Of a stretch of DNA of 64,000 nucleotides, positions 30,260 to 39,924 are shown piece after piece. Below the pieces are notes generated by a model. It was not told the origin of the DNA. It was given only the letters and a program-made list of their open reading frames with translations, and did no database searches. Numbering within the stretch: position 1 is the first letter of the stretch; every line of letters starts with the position of its first letter. A program made the position numbers and the translations under genes. This DNA is from JAMLHH01 sp035515235 (GTDB lineage Bacteria; Bacteroidota; Bacteroidia; Chitinophagales; JADIYW01): NCBI GenBank assembly GCA_035515235.1, contig DATJBS010000038.1, forward strand, positions 1 through 64,000, given 5' to 3'.

Positions 30260-31669
30260 ATGTTCCAGCTTGCTCATAAAGATGTTTCTAAATATTTTAT
30301 AAGTGACATCGTTACTGCTTATATTAGCTGGCTCTTGTTTTTTATAATTAGAAAGACTCAAGTCGAGCACATTCCTTTTGATATTGAACAGTTTGCGCAA
30401 GATTCAAATTTCTTTCTAGCAGGTTTTGTAGTCGCTTTGTATTGGTCGATCATATACACGATGACGAATACTTACCAAAGTGTGTATACGAAATCAAGAT
30501 TAGCAGAAGTCACTAAAACAATTTTACAAAGTATCATTGGCTGCTTAATTTTATCTGTATTTGTAGTATTAGATGATATAGTAGAAAGTTATAGAGACTA
30601 TTATTATTTGATGGATAAAATGATTTTGACTCATTTAATTCCTACACTCGCATTGAGATTAATTTGGTTATCAGTAGCTAAGCGTGATATTAAAAGCGGT
30701 AAAGTTACATTTCCAACTCTTCTGATTGGTAGTCATAAAAATCTGAATAAAATTTTTCAAGACATCACTCAATTAAGATATACTCAAGGTTTAGACATTA
30801 TTTCTATTTACTCAAATCTTCAAGACCTTCACACTCCGGCTCCTTCAAATTCATTACAATTGAATCAGATTAGTGAACAATTAAAAAACTCTTCTGCTAC
30901 ATTTGCTATTCTAGCCTTATCAAAAGAAGAAAGAGAAGATCTTCCTCAATACATTAGTACATTAGATGAAAGAGGATTTTTGATAAAGATTATTCCTGAA
31001 CTTAATGAATCCTTGACATCTCAAATAAAAATAAACAATCCTATTGGAGCGACTTTAATAGATATTGACACTCATGTCATGTCACCTGCTCAAGCCACTT
31101 TCAAAAGAGCTTTTGACTTAGTAGTTTCTATATCTGCATTGATAATATTATCTCCGGTTTTTTTAATTGTAAGTATACTCATTAGAAAATCTTCTAGTGG
31201 TCCTATTTTTTATAGTCAAGAAAGAATAGGTCAATATGGTCAAGCTTTTACGATTTATAAATTTCGCTCGATGCATATGAATGCTGAAGATACTGGACCT
31301 CAATTATCTTCTACAAATGATAATAGAACGACACCTATCGGTCAATGGATTAGGAAATATAGAGTAGATGAAATCCCTCAGTTTTTCAATGTACTTAAAG
31401 GAGACATGTCCATAGTAGGACCAAGACCTGAAAGAAAATTTTATGCGGATCAAATTATCCAAAGACATCCAGAATATAAATATATCTATAAGTTACAGCC
31501 TGGAATTACTTCATGGGGAATGGTGCGCTTTGGATACGCGAGCAATGTAGAAGAGATGATAGAGAGAATGCAATACGATATGATGTATGTCCACAATTAT
31601 TCTATATTAATGGATTTTAGAATCATCATTTATACTATCAAAACAATTATCAGCGGAAAGGGAGTATAA
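30260..31669 (+). CDS. Polyprenyl-phosphate sugar phosphotransferase (WbaP/WcaJ-like)
   Basis: This is the initiating enzyme of exopolysaccharide or O-antigen synthesis, moving a sugar-1-phosphate from a nucleotide sugar to undecaprenyl phosphate at the inner membrane. The N-terminal half has several hydrophobic helices (about residues 15-35, 50-70, 90-110) and a CoA-binding-like linker (about 140-260). The C-terminal catalytic domain begins FKRAFDLVVSISALIILSPVF (about 278) and contains IFYSQERIGQYGQAFTIYKFRSM, RKYRVDEIPQFFNVLKGDMSIVGPRPER and LQPGITSW, all family hallmarks. Its sugar substrate cannot be read from sequence. No other polysaccharide genes adjoin it, so it is an isolated initiator here. 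Confidence 0.93.
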   Translation: MFQLAHKDVSKYFISDIVTAYISWLLFFIIRKTQVEHIPFDIEQFAQDSNFFLAGFVVALYWSIIYTMTNTYQSVYTKSRLAEVTKTILQSIIGCLILSVFVVLDDIVESYRDYYYLMDKMILTHLIPTLALRLIWLSVAKRDIKSGKVTFPTLLIGSHKNLNKIFQDITQLRYTQGLDIISIYSNLQDLHTPAPSNSLQLNQISEQLKNSSATFAILALSKEEREDLPQYISTLDERGFLIKIIPELNESLTSQIKINNPIGATLIDIDTHVMSPAQATFKRAFDLVVSISALIILSPVFLIVSILIRKSSSGPIFYSQERIGQYGQAFTIYKFRSMHMNAEDTGPQLSSTNDNRTTPIGQWIRKYRVDEIPQFFNVLKGDMSIVGPRPERKFYADQIIQRHPEYKYIYKLQPGITSWGMVRFGYASNVEEMIERMQYDMMYVHNYSILMDFRIIIYTIKTIISGKGV

Positions 31670-31670
31670 T

Positions 31671-31704
31671 AAAAAAGAGACTACCAAAAAATGGCAGTCT
31701 CTTT
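31671..31704 (-). terminator. Rho-independent terminator between convergent genes
   Basis: An AAAGAGACT / AGTCTCTTT stem extended by CC/GG across one mismatch, with an AAAAAAT loop, is followed on the minus strand by a T-run. It suits the phasin-like gene (minus) and may also stop the plus-strand sugar transferase transcript. Confidence 0.8.
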
Positions 31705-31759
31705 CCAAAAACCAATAACTAACATTATGAGAAACTTTTGATCACTCAATAGCTTCAAA

Positions 31760-32266
31760 TTATTTTACTTCAGCAGCAATTTCTTCTACTACTTCATTCA
31801 CTGACTCAGCAGTTTCATTGACAGCTTCTTTCGTTGCTTTAGTAGCTTTTTTCACTTCTGATTTCGCTTTAGATTTAACAGCTTTCGCCATATCTTTTGC
31901 TTCTGTTGTAGTATCACTTGCAGTTTTAGAAACTGAATCTTTAACGTCTTTAAATTTAGGAGTAACGATTGATTTCAAACGATCGAAGTTTCTGTTTAAA
32001 ATTGAAACTAACTCATTGCTGAAAAATGCAACTTCGCCTTTCACATCTTCTACTACTTCATTTTTGTTAAAACCTTTAGCTTTCAAAGCTTCGTATCTTT
32101 CTTTGTAAGTATCTAAAGATAATTTTTGAACTTCAATTTCTTCTTTAGCAGCAGAAACGATTTCAGAATAAGCAGCAGTAGCTTGAACTTTTGCTACTTC
32201 TACATTTTGTTGAACATCACCAACTATTGTGTTGATTGTTCCTTGTAATTTTTCTTGTATTTTCAT
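31760..32266 (-). CDS. Phasin-like helical protein with Lys/Ala-rich tail
   Basis: The 168-aa protein is predicted to be almost entirely helical. Residues 1-110 carry an amphipathic, phasin- or apolipoprotein-like pattern (GTINTIVGDVQQNVEVAKVQ..SIVTPKFKDVKDSVSKTAS). Residues 115-168 are low-complexity and rich in Lys, Ala, Val and Glu (AKAVKSKAKSEVKKATKATK), like histone-H1 or LEA-type tails. Phasins coat polyhydroxyalkanoate granules, but no PHA synthase is visible nearby, so a general membrane-surface or stress role is equally likely. It is monocistronic, with its own terminator at 31671-31704. Confidence 0.8.
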   Translation of the reverse strand: MKIQEKLQGTINTIVGDVQQNVEVAKVQATAAYSEIVSAAKEEIEVQKLSLDTYKERYEALKAKGFNKNEVVEDVKGEVAFFSNELVSILNRNFDRLKSIVTPKFKDVKDSVSKTASDTTTEAKDMAKAVKSKAKSEVKKATKATKEAVNETAESVNEVVEEIAAEVK

Positions 32267-32471
32267 AATAAAACAGTTTAATCTTCGAACTACAAAGTTA
32301 TGTCAACCTCGACGGTTTAGCCACAAAAATTGATTATCAAAGCTTAAATTAAATCTGTTTTCTATTTAAAAACTAAGTTAAGACATTATGAATATTTACA
32401 ATTTCATAACAAGAATAAGAATATTGTTAAATTAGATAGCTGAACGTGTTAATATATAGAATTCATGTAAA

Positions 32472-33158
32472 TTACTGCGCACTTTGCCATTGAACATTAT
32501 TCATTTGTCTACTTATCCATTGTTGTCTTTTTCTAACATATGGACCAGGATTTTTTGCAGAATACTTTTTGGGAGAAGGTAATATAGCAGCTACTAAAGC
32601 TGCTTCAGATTTAGTAATATCTATTGCATCCTTATTGAAATAATGAAGAGAAGCTGCTTGCACTCCATATATTCCATTGCCCATTTCAGCAATATTAAGA
32701 TATACTTCCATTATGCGCTCTTTGCTCCAAAGCAGCTCTATTAACAAGGTAAAGTAAACCTCCAGCCCTTTGCGAATATATGATCTACCCTGCCATAGAA
32801 ATGCATTCTTAGCAGTTTGCTGACTGATGGTACTTCCTCCTTTGATTCTATCGGCATTTCTTGAATTGTGTTCTATTGCTTTTTCAATAGCTTCCATATC
32901 AAATCCATTATGCAAATAGAATTTTTGATCTTCTGATGCAATGACAGCTTTAATATATTGAGCCGAAATTTGATCTAAAGATTTCCAATCTTTTTCAAAG
33001 AATACAGGCTCGTCTGTGCCCATATTTTCAATGCTATTGCTCACCATAGTCATCGTAATAGGAATTGGTACAAATTTATAAATCAGAACCCATACAAAAG
33101 TGATGAATAGAAAGCTCAGAGCTATCTTCAATAGCAACTGGAAAAAACGTTGAAGCAT
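32472..33158 (-). CDS. mtgA: Monofunctional peptidoglycan glycosyltransferase MtgA (GT51)
   Basis: MtgA polymerises lipid II glycan strands at the outer face of the inner membrane. A single N-terminal transmembrane helix (FFQLLLKIALSFLFITFVWVLIY) precedes a GT51 domain with the family motifs: IASEDQKFYLHNGFD (catalytic Glu), KGGSTISQQTAKN, KERIMEVYLNIAEMGNGIYG and ALVAAILPSPKKYSA. No transpeptidase domain follows, which distinguishes it from class A PBPs. I chose the ATG at 33158. The open frame extends to a TTG at 33173, which adds only five residues and is less likely. The next gene upstream on the same strand ends 69 bp away and has its own terminator. Confidence 0.95.
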   Translation of the reverse strand: MLQRFFQLLLKIALSFLFITFVWVLIYKFVPIPITMTMVSNSIENMGTDEPVFFEKDWKSLDQISAQYIKAVIASEDQKFYLHNGFDMEAIEKAIEHNSRNADRIKGGSTISQQTAKNAFLWQGRSYIRKGLEVYFTLLIELLWSKERIMEVYLNIAEMGNGIYGVQAASLHYFNKDAIDITKSEAALVAAILPSPKKYSAKNPGPYVRKRQQWISRQMNNVQWQSAQ

Positions 33159-33192
33159 GCTTTTAAAATTCAATTAAATTGCAATATTAAAA

Positions 33193-33220
33193 TAAAAAAG
33201 GTTGCCATTTAGACAACCTT
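33193..33220 (-). terminator. Rho-independent terminator after the esterase gene
   Basis: A 7-bp stem AAGGTTG / CAACCTT with a 9-nt loop is followed on the minus strand by a T-run, 8 bp beyond the stop codon of the alpha/beta-hydrolase lipoprotein. Confidence 0.85.
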
Positions 33221-33227
33221 AGTATTT

Positions 33228-34385
33228 TTATTTTTTCATCCATTTTTCACATTCTGGGAAAGTCTTACCAGGACAAGAGCTTTTTTGAGGTATGAATATA
33301 AAGTCACCCGTTTTCATTTCGTTATTCATCACTAAATAACAAAAGTTAGACATTCTTCTATTCAATTCTACCATTCCCCATTCGAAAGATCCGTGACCTC
33401 CACCACATACTTTATCAAACCATACGGTCTCTCCTACTGCTTTCAATCTTTCATACAATGCATTACAACCCATTACCATAGGTATTTTATTGTTGTTCTT
33501 GCAATGAGGAAATGCTTTTTCATAATTCCATGGAATCAATTCATCACATTGACCTTGTAAAAGATAGATAGGAACATTTTGTTTTTCTATTGCACTAGGT
33601 GGACCCATTAAAGGACCTGCAAGAGTAATCACGCCATTAGGCTTAGAGCTTACATTTTGATATCTGCCAATTGATTCTAAACCACCAATTGATTTTCTAA
33701 TATAATCAGGCACTTCATTATCTTCAAAATAAGTAGCACCTAATGCATTTGCACCACCAGCACTTCCGCCTGCGACATAAATTTTATTAGGATCAATACC
33801 ATATTTTTCAGCATTTGCTCGTACGTGTCTAATGAGTGCTTTAGTATCTTGAAATGCTCTAAATGCAGCTTCAGTCATATTGGTTTCAATATCACCTATA
33901 CATAATAATGCTACGTTGGATTGCTTAAAGCCAACTCTATAGTCCCCAGAAATAGCCACATAACCTCTCATCGCTAATTCACTATTGAATACATCGAATC
34001 CTTGTTTCATTTTCGAAGCCCATGCTCCACCGTAATAGAAAATAATACATGGTCTTCCTTTACTTTGATCATCTCCTTGTGGAGTATAAATATCTATTTT
34101 AAGATTAGTCGTTTTATTGTCCCAAGTAGGAACTCCTGTTAAGAATACTTCTGAATTAACATCGTAAGCATTGAAGACTTTATCTCTATATCTTACACCA
34201 TCAGGCTGATAAGTATCACGATTCCCTTCATTACCAGACGTTTTACCACCACCTCCACCATTATTGCCACCGCCTGCACCTTTATTAGCTTGTTGCTTTT
34301 TTTGATTTTCTGCAGCTTGTTGTAAAACCGAACAAGAAGAAAATAAGATAGTAATTAGAAATAAATAAGATAACTTTTTTAACAT
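33228..34385 (-). CDS. Alpha/beta-hydrolase (esterase/lipase) lipoprotein
   Basis: Probably a surface or periplasmic carboxylesterase. The start at 34385 gives a clean lipoprotein signal (MLKKLSYLFLITILFSSC). The open frame runs 26 codons further upstream without adding a plausible export signal. A Gly/Asn-rich linker follows the lipidated Cys. Then come the oxyanion-side IIFYYGGAWASK (a variant of the HGGG motif with YYGG), the nucleophile elbow VAGGSAGGANALG, and a C-terminal DKVCGGGHGSFEWG that would supply the catalytic His. The family is the BD-FAE/HSL-like esterases. The substrate is unknown. The upstream plus-strand gene is divergent. Confidence 0.85.
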   Translation of the reverse strand: MLKKLSYLFLITILFSSCSVLQQAAENQKKQQANKGAGGGNNGGGGGKTSGNEGNRDTYQPDGVRYRDKVFNAYDVNSEVFLTGVPTWDNKTTNLKIDIYTPQGDDQSKGRPCIIFYYGGAWASKMKQGFDVFNSELAMRGYVAISGDYRVGFKQSNVALLCIGDIETNMTEAAFRAFQDTKALIRHVRANAEKYGIDPNKIYVAGGSAGGANALGATYFEDNEVPDYIRKSIGGLESIGRYQNVSSKPNGVITLAGPLMGPPSAIEKQNVPIYLLQGQCDELIPWNYEKAFPHCKNNNKIPMVMGCNALYERLKAVGETVWFDKVCGGGHGSFEWGMVELNRRMSNFCYLVMNNEMKTGDFIFIPQKSSCPGKTFPECEKWMKK

Positions 34386-34475
34386 GCTTGTATATTTATA
34401 CGTGAAAGTATTTAAAAATGACCATAATCGCCCGACTTTTTTCAATTTTAAAAATATGTTCACATATTAAAGCAG

Positions 34476-34483
34476 TATTTTTG
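34476..34483 (+). promoter_or_regulatory. Bacteroidota -7 element TATTTTTG
   Basis: TATTTTTG matches the TAnnTTTG -7 consensus of Bacteroidota sigma factor and lies 11 bp before the ATG of the membrane glycosyltransferase gene. No clear -33 TTG is visible, so confidence is moderate. Confidence 0.4.
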
Positions 34484-34494
34484 ACGCTAATAAT

Positions 34495-36171
34495 ATGAAT
34501 TCAACATCTACTTCTCCGTCCACATCAAAACTGATGTACTTATACTTACTCATTTCCATTGTTGCGTTTGGTGTTATCAGCGTATGGAGAATCCCTGAAT
34601 TTGTGGATGTACTCGGTTGGGATGAAGGGCTTTATATGCAAAATGGTTTATTATTTACCACCAAACTTCAAAAAGCTTGGGGCCCTATGTATGCGGCTTG
34701 GTATTATTTTTTACATTATTTCCAATCTAATCCGCTCTATCTATATCTATTCAATTTTCAGGTATTGACAATGTTACCTGGGGTTCTGTTTTTCATTTAT
34801 TGGACTAGAATAGGGATACGTCCATTGATTGCAGCAATAGTTTCTATGTTTTACATAGCATCAGCTATCAATTTTCACTCTTGGCCCAAAATATCTCTTT
34901 ATACTACTTCTATTTTAATTTTCACATTTATAGTTTCTACGTATTTCAAAAGAAAATTAGACAAAGTCATTATTGTAGCGGGAGGAACTTTGATAGCCTC
35001 TTATATGCGTCCTGAATTGTATTTAGCATTTATAGTTTTAGCATTTATAATTATAGGTACAATTATAGTACAACTCGTTAAAAGAAATAACATTCACAAA
35101 ATTAGTTGGGGACTTTTTGCATTTTTAATTTTAGGTATTGCTGGACTTCAGAGGGTATTAGGCAATCCATTATTTAGTTTTGAAGGAGGACGAGCTATAG
35201 CTGCCTTCGCTCAACATTATGCATACAATTATTCTATTTGGAATAATCTGAGACCTGACAGATGGCAATTACATGGTCAAGAAATTTTCGAAGCTGATTT
35301 TGGTCAAAATTATGATTCATATAGTGCCTACAAAGCGAATCCTGTAGCATTTATGCAGCATATCCAATCAAATACGCTTAACTATTTAATCAATCTTTGG
35401 AAATTTTATACAGATTTATTGCTTCCTGAATCTATGTTTCACTTATCTGCAATTTGGAGAACTATCGTTTTAAGTATTCCATTAGCAGCATTGCTGATTT
35501 TTAAGAAAATAAATTTTTCTGTATGGTGGACTACCATGAAATCTAAATGGATAGAATGGCTTTTACTTGCTATTGTTATCGGTCCAACATTCTTATCTGT
35601 AATTTTAATTTTCCCGAGAGAGCATTATATGGTGATGCAAATCGTATTTCTGATGACACTCATTTTGAGTTTGTCGTATGGGTTTACAGGCTGGTCTTCC
35701 TTGGTGAAAAATAGAAGTCATTTGGGAAAAGTTTCTGCAATTGTTTTTCTCTTATTGATACTAGCTCCGAATGCAGAAAACAGAGAGTATTTTGACAACT
35801 TTAGAGAAGTCAAAGGCAATTTCAATGTTCAAGCGGCGAAGAAACTCAATAATTTTATTTTCTTAAAGGATACTATAATCATTTCAGAAGACGAAGGTGG
35901 AATCATATGCTTTTTACCTCAAGAAAAAACAGAACGCTACAAATGGAAACCTGCAATGTGGAAGAAAACGAGCTTCGACCATTATGCAGATAGTATGGGG
36001 ACACAATTATACTATATCACACCACTCATGTTGTATGACGATAGATATTTGTTGGATTCTACTTGGCAAGAATTTTTAAGAAATTACAAAACTGAAGGAT
36101 TTGAAAAAGTAAGTGTCGCCGATGAATGGTATTTTTTATACGACACTACAGCTTTAAAATATCCTCACTAA
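34495..36171 (+). CDS. Polytopic membrane protein, GT-C-like glycosyltransferase
   Basis: The 558-aa protein has about ten hydrophobic helices. The first helix (about residues 14-31) is followed by a loop with GWDEGLY (D43, E44). An acidic motif in the first extracytoplasmic loop is characteristic of GT-C glycosyltransferases such as ArnT/PMT (GT39, GT83). These use polyprenyl-phosphate sugars at the outer leaflet. The C-terminal ~120 residues are soluble. Acceptor and donor cannot be inferred. Its 3' end overlaps the convergent CoA-transferase gene by 4 bp, so the two stop codons share sequence. Confidence 0.75.
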   Translation: MNSTSTSPSTSKLMYLYLLISIVAFGVISVWRIPEFVDVLGWDEGLYMQNGLLFTTKLQKAWGPMYAAWYYFLHYFQSNPLYLYLFNFQVLTMLPGVLFFIYWTRIGIRPLIAAIVSMFYIASAINFHSWPKISLYTTSILIFTFIVSTYFKRKLDKVIIVAGGTLIASYMRPELYLAFIVLAFIIIGTIIVQLVKRNNIHKISWGLFAFLILGIAGLQRVLGNPLFSFEGGRAIAAFAQHYAYNYSIWNNLRPDRWQLHGQEIFEADFGQNYDSYSAYKANPVAFMQHIQSNTLNYLINLWKFYTDLLLPESMFHLSAIWRTIVLSIPLAALLIFKKINFSVWWTTMKSKWIEWLLLAIVIGPTFLSVILIFPREHYMVMQIVFLMTLILSLSYGFTGWSSLVKNRSHLGKVSAIVFLLLILAPNAENREYFDNFREVKGNFNVQAAKKLNNFIFLKDTIIISEDEGGIICFLPQEKTERYKWKPAMWKKTSFDHYADSMGTQLYYITPLMLYDDRYLLDSTWQEFLRNYKTEGFEKVSVADEWYFLYDTTALKYPH

Positions 36172-37358
36172 GAATTTCCTTTTATAATCACTTTAGAAGT
36201 GGAAAGCTGTTGAATTTCTTCTTCAGAATAACCTAAAGATTTTAAAATATCTTCATTGTCTTCTCCTAATAATGGTGGTGCCCAACCTTGAGAGGAAGGA
36301 GCTCCTGTAAATTTAATAGGTTGATTGATGCCTTTGTAAGAACCATAAACAGGATGCTCATGTTCTACAAACAAGTCTCTCTTTTGCAAATAATCATCCG
36401 ATTCTAATTCATCCATTTCTAAAATAGCTGTCAAACAGATATCTGAATTTTGAGCAAATTCTACCCATTCGTCTCTAGTTTTAGTACGGAATAATTCTTC
36501 GACATCACTTATAATAGAAGCGTTAAAGATTTTATTCATCCACTCATTTTTCCCTACTAACTGGCAAAATCCCATCCAAAATTTTGGTTCTAAAGAGCCT
36601 AAAGCAATCCACTTTTCATCTTTGCACTGATAAATATTATAATTTGGAATAGAGCCTGCAAGTGCATGTTCTTGTCTTTTGTAAGTATTGCCACTATTCA
36701 AGACTTCTGCCATATAAAATGACATCAAAGGCATCGAACAATCTACCATAGCTACATCCACGAATTGACCTTTGCCAGTATTCATACGAGAAATCAATGC
36801 AGACAGGCAAGCTATTACTGCTGGGTAAGAACCTCCTGCAATGTCTGCTATTTGCACACCAGTTTGTAAAATTTTATCTGGAGTACCATTTGTAGCTAAA
36901 ACTCCTGCATGACCTAGATAATTGATATCATGACCTGCTTTTTGAGAGAGGTTATTTTGATGACCATAACCTGATACCGAAACATAAATGATATCCGATT
37001 TGTGTTGAGTAGCCGTTTTGTAATCGATACCAATTTTCTCCAAAACTCCTGGTCGAAATGAATCTATAACGATATCTGCAGTTTTGACTAAGTCCCAAAA
37101 AATCTTTTTCCCTTCTTCACTTCCTAAATTGATTGCCAAACTTTCTTTAGAACGATTGAGTGCTAAGTAGGTCAAACCAATTCCATTATGATGTGGCGCC
37201 ATATTTCTAGCGTAATCTAAAGCTTTAGGATCTTCAACTTTAATGACATCTGCTCCAATGTCAGCAAGCATTTGTGTCGCTAGAGGACCAGGTAACAATC
37301 TAGATAAATCAATAATTTTCACTCCCTTTAAAGGGCCTTCTTTGGATGGTCTGCTCAT
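36168..37358 (-). CDS. CaiB/BaiF CoA-transferase family III, alpha-methylacyl-CoA racemase-like
   Basis: The enzyme acts on branched acyl-CoA esters. The N-terminus GVKIIDLSRLLPGPLATQMLADIGADVIKVEDP is the standard family opening. The racemase-type catalytic pair is visible as H143 in AGHDINYLGHAGVL and D172 in VQIADIAGG. The true transferases have a catalytic Asp in another context, so racemase (AMACR-like) is favoured. The length of 396 aa is usual. It lies 24 bp downstream of the CrtISO/RetSat-like oxidoreductase gene, so the two are probably co-transcribed. A shared role in lipid or isoprenoid metabolism is inferred. Confidence 0.9.
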   Translation of the reverse strand: MSRPSKEGPLKGVKIIDLSRLLPGPLATQMLADIGADVIKVEDPKALDYARNMAPHHNGIGLTYLALNRSKESLAINLGSEEGKKIFWDLVKTADIVIDSFRPGVLEKIGIDYKTATQHKSDIIYVSVSGYGHQNNLSQKAGHDINYLGHAGVLATNGTPDKILQTGVQIADIAGGSYPAVIACLSALISRMNTGKGQFVDVAMVDCSMPLMSFYMAEVLNSGNTYKRQEHALAGSIPNYNIYQCKDEKWIALGSLEPKFWMGFCQLVGKNEWMNKIFNASIISDVEELFRTKTRDEWVEFAQNSDICLTAILEMDELESDDYLQKRDLFVEHEHPVYGSYKGINQPIKFTGAPSSQGWAPPLLGEDNEDILKSLGYSEEEIQQLSTSKVIIKGNS

Positions 37359-37382
37359 AATTTTAGTTATAGAAATTGGAAG

Positions 37383-38987
37383 TTATCTTTTAAGTAACTT
37401 TTCAATTAAGTTAGTTTTCAATATAGTTGAAGCAGTTAGAATTCCACTCATTAATGCTCCACCCACTCCTACTGTAACGATATCTTGACCTGTTAGATAC
37501 AGATTATCGATAGGTGTAGATGGCTTTAAAAATTTAGCTTCAAATCTAGCAGGGTCATGATCTAATCCGTAAATCTCACCATGCTTATAATTTGCAAAAT
37601 GCTTAGTAGTCAATGGTGTAGATAATTCATAGTGGTCAATCTTTCCTTCTACTTCAGGAACAAATTTATACAAATGTTGTAAAAGTTTTTGAGAAAAATA
37701 TTCTTTCAATTCCTCATAATCCTCTCCTCTTTTCTTCCAACGAGTACCTTCCCATTTTGCAAATAAATCATTAGGAATAACTGTCACCAATTCGACAGTA
37801 GACTTTCCTGGATATCTATTATTAAAATCAGGATCTTTTGCAGAAGGGAATGACATATATACTACTGGAAATTCTTCATTAAAAGGATCATTTAAAAACT
37901 TTTCAGTTGCTGCATCGTGATCATTTCCAGTAGGATAGTACCAAATATTAGCTTTTGTAATGCCTAATTCTTCAGCGGTGTGTTTCAATCCGATATACAA
38001 ACTCAAATGTCCATGTGATGGTTTGAGTTGAGTAATAGTTTTTCTAAAAGGAATTTTCAATAGTGCTTCTCCGGGAATCAATTTCAGAAATGTATTGTGT
38101 AGTCCTGCTCCACTAATGACCATATCTGCATAAATATTTTTACCGTCCAGCATTTGTACACCAATTGCCTTTCCTTTTTTCAAAAGAATTTGCTCCACGG
38201 CTGCACTGACTAAAACCTGACTTCCATTTTTTAGAATTTGTGGCGCAATCGTATTATAAATAGCTGCAGAACCTCCCACCGGATACGCTCCTCCACCTAA
38301 ATAATGCTTTGCTACTGTTGCGTGAATGGCAAAACTACTTTTGCTTGGTGGCATTCCATAATCTCCATATTGACCAGTTAAAACTGCAATCAATTCTTTA
38401 TTATCAGTAATAGATTGTAGCACTTCTAAGGTGGTTTTCTTTGCGAACTTCATATATCCACTTCGCATATAACTGCCAGTAAACATTGAAATATAACTAG
38501 GAACAGCTTTTTCTGCGTAAAAAGAAGATGCACTTCGCGTGCACTCAAAAACAGTCTGAATATATTGATCAATGGCAGATTGATCTTTTGAATCGGGAAA
38601 TTGCTCTTTAAGATGAGCTATATAATTTGCTTTCCCTTTGTGCAATGGATATTCTTTGTCTCCAATAACTATTCTGTCAAAGACTTCGCCCATATCTTCC
38701 CATTTCAATTGCTCTTCGGTGATATGGTTAAATATTTTAAGCAAAATGGAATTTGGTCGAGTACAATCACCTACGTAATGCACGCCGACATCCCACTCGT
38801 AATCATTTCTTGTATAAGTATGCGTAAAACCTCCAGGAGTATAATGCTTTTCTAAAAGCAACACTTTTTTCCCTTGTTCTGTTAGAAAAAAAGCGGTAGT
38901 TAAACAACCTAAACCGGTGCCAATTAAGATAGCATCGTATTTATCTTCAAGTTTGGGTTGCTGTTTGTATGATGCATATAATTTCAT
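37383..38987 (-). CDS. FAD-dependent CrtISO/retinol-saturase-like oxidoreductase
   Basis: The N-terminus has a Rossmann FAD site (YDAILIGTGLGCLTTAFFLTEQGKKVLLLEKH, about residues 18-48). It is followed by PGGFTHTY and WDVGVHYVG, patterns shared by carotenoid cis-trans isomerases (CrtISO) and all-trans-retinol 13,14-reductases. The C-terminal LYLTGQDIVTVGVGGALMSGILTAS closes the FAD fold. The length of 534 aa fits. No carotenoid synthesis genes (crtB, crtI, crtY) are adjacent, so the substrate is open. A broader lipid or polyene desaturase/reductase role is possible. It is transcribed just ahead of the CoA-transferase family III gene. Confidence 0.88.
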   Translation of the reverse strand: MKLYASYKQQPKLEDKYDAILIGTGLGCLTTAFFLTEQGKKVLLLEKHYTPGGFTHTYTRNDYEWDVGVHYVGDCTRPNSILLKIFNHITEEQLKWEDMGEVFDRIVIGDKEYPLHKGKANYIAHLKEQFPDSKDQSAIDQYIQTVFECTRSASSFYAEKAVPSYISMFTGSYMRSGYMKFAKKTTLEVLQSITDNKELIAVLTGQYGDYGMPPSKSSFAIHATVAKHYLGGGAYPVGGSAAIYNTIAPQILKNGSQVLVSAAVEQILLKKGKAIGVQMLDGKNIYADMVISGAGLHNTFLKLIPGEALLKIPFRKTITQLKPSHGHLSLYIGLKHTAEELGITKANIWYYPTGNDHDAATEKFLNDPFNEEFPVVYMSFPSAKDPDFNNRYPGKSTVELVTVIPNDLFAKWEGTRWKKRGEDYEELKEYFSQKLLQHLYKFVPEVEGKIDHYELSTPLTTKHFANYKHGEIYGLDHDPARFEAKFLKPSTPIDNLYLTGQDIVTVGVGGALMSGILTASTILKTNLIEKLLKR

Positions 38988-39036
38988 GGATACAAACTAT
39001 AAGTATTTATTTAATTATCAAAAAGAAAACAAATAT

Positions 39037-39924
39037 TTATCCAATGCGTGCATTCATTAATCCGCCCGTGTGCAAAAGAATGATTTTACTATTAGGCTTG
39101 AAATAGTTATTTTTCAATAAATCATCAAAAGCAAAAACCATTTTAGCTGTATAAACATAGTCTAAAGGTATAAGGGTTTGGGCTGAAAAGTCTTTAGCAA
39201 AATTCAATAATTCTTCATTAATTTTCGCATAACCTCCACAATGATAATCAGTTAGAATTTGAAAATTATCTGATAAAGAAGTAATCCTCCCAATCTCCTC
39301 TGTCAAAGTATCTTTTCCTTTCAAAACAGATATTCCAGTCAATCTTATCTCATTAGATGTATGCTTTAATATTCCAGCTAAAGTCGTTCCTGTACCACAT
39401 GCTAAAACTATCTCATCGTAGGGTATGCCGATTTCATCTATAATAGATTGACAACCGATTAAACCTTCTACTTCTGCACCTCCTTCAGGTACTATCATAT
39501 AACCATCCAAATCTAATTCGGGATGAGTCTTTTGTAATGAACTGATGTCTTTGTTCCGATAAGCACTTCTCGACAATGGAAGCAATTGCATATTTTGCTC
39601 TGACGCATATTTCAATGCACTGTTGTTGACATCAATCTCTCCTCTAATTATACCTATACAAGGAATATTCAAAATATTACATGCAGCAGCTACAGCAATA
39701 ATATGATTAGAAAATGCTCCACCGAAAGTGAGGATTCCGCAAAAATTCCCTTGCTTATATTTTTGGAGGTGTCCATAGAGTTTTCTCCATTTATTGCCAG
39801 AAATGGAAGGATGTATCAAATCATCTCTTTTAAAATACACTTCTATCCCGTTATTATTCCAATCCGAGTATTCCACTTTTTGAAGTGGAGAAGGTAATTG
39901 TAATATTTCGAGTAGTTTTTGCAT
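39037..39924 (-). CDS. PLP-dependent ACC deaminase/D-cysteine desulfhydrase family enzyme
   Basis: A fold-type II PLP enzyme. The Schiff-base lysine is K45 in SISGNKWRKLYG. FGGAFSNHIIAVAAAC and the phosphate-binding ACGTGTTLAGIL loop complete the cofactor site. Family members deaminate 1-aminocyclopropane-1-carboxylate or desulfhydrate D-cysteine, and the sequence alone does not decide which. At 295 aa it is slightly short, mostly at the N-terminus. The ATG abuts the T-run of the ferredoxin terminator, leaving no room for a ribosome-binding site other than the hairpin itself. The next gene downstream on the strand starts 49 bp away. Confidence 0.88.
   Translation of the reverse strand: MQKLLEILQLPSPLQKVEYSDWNNNGIEVYFKRDDLIHPSISGNKWRKLYGHLQKYKQGNFCGILTFGGAFSNHIIAVAAACNILNIPCIGIIRGEIDVNNSALKYASEQNMQLLPLSRSAYRNKDISSLQKTHPELDLDGYMIVPEGGAEVEGLIGCQSIIDEIGIPYDEIVLACGTGTTLAGILKHTSNEIRLTGISVLKGKDTLTEEIGRITSLSDNFQILTDYHCGGYAKINEELLNFAKDFSAQTLIPLDYVYTAKMVFAFDDLLKNNYFKPNSKIILLHTGGLMNARIG

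Noticed and set aside
31818..32108. Long plus-strand frame opposite the phasin-like gene
   Set aside because: It is the mirror of a Lys/Ala-rich coding strand. The minus-strand gene has a proper start, helical periodicity and terminator.
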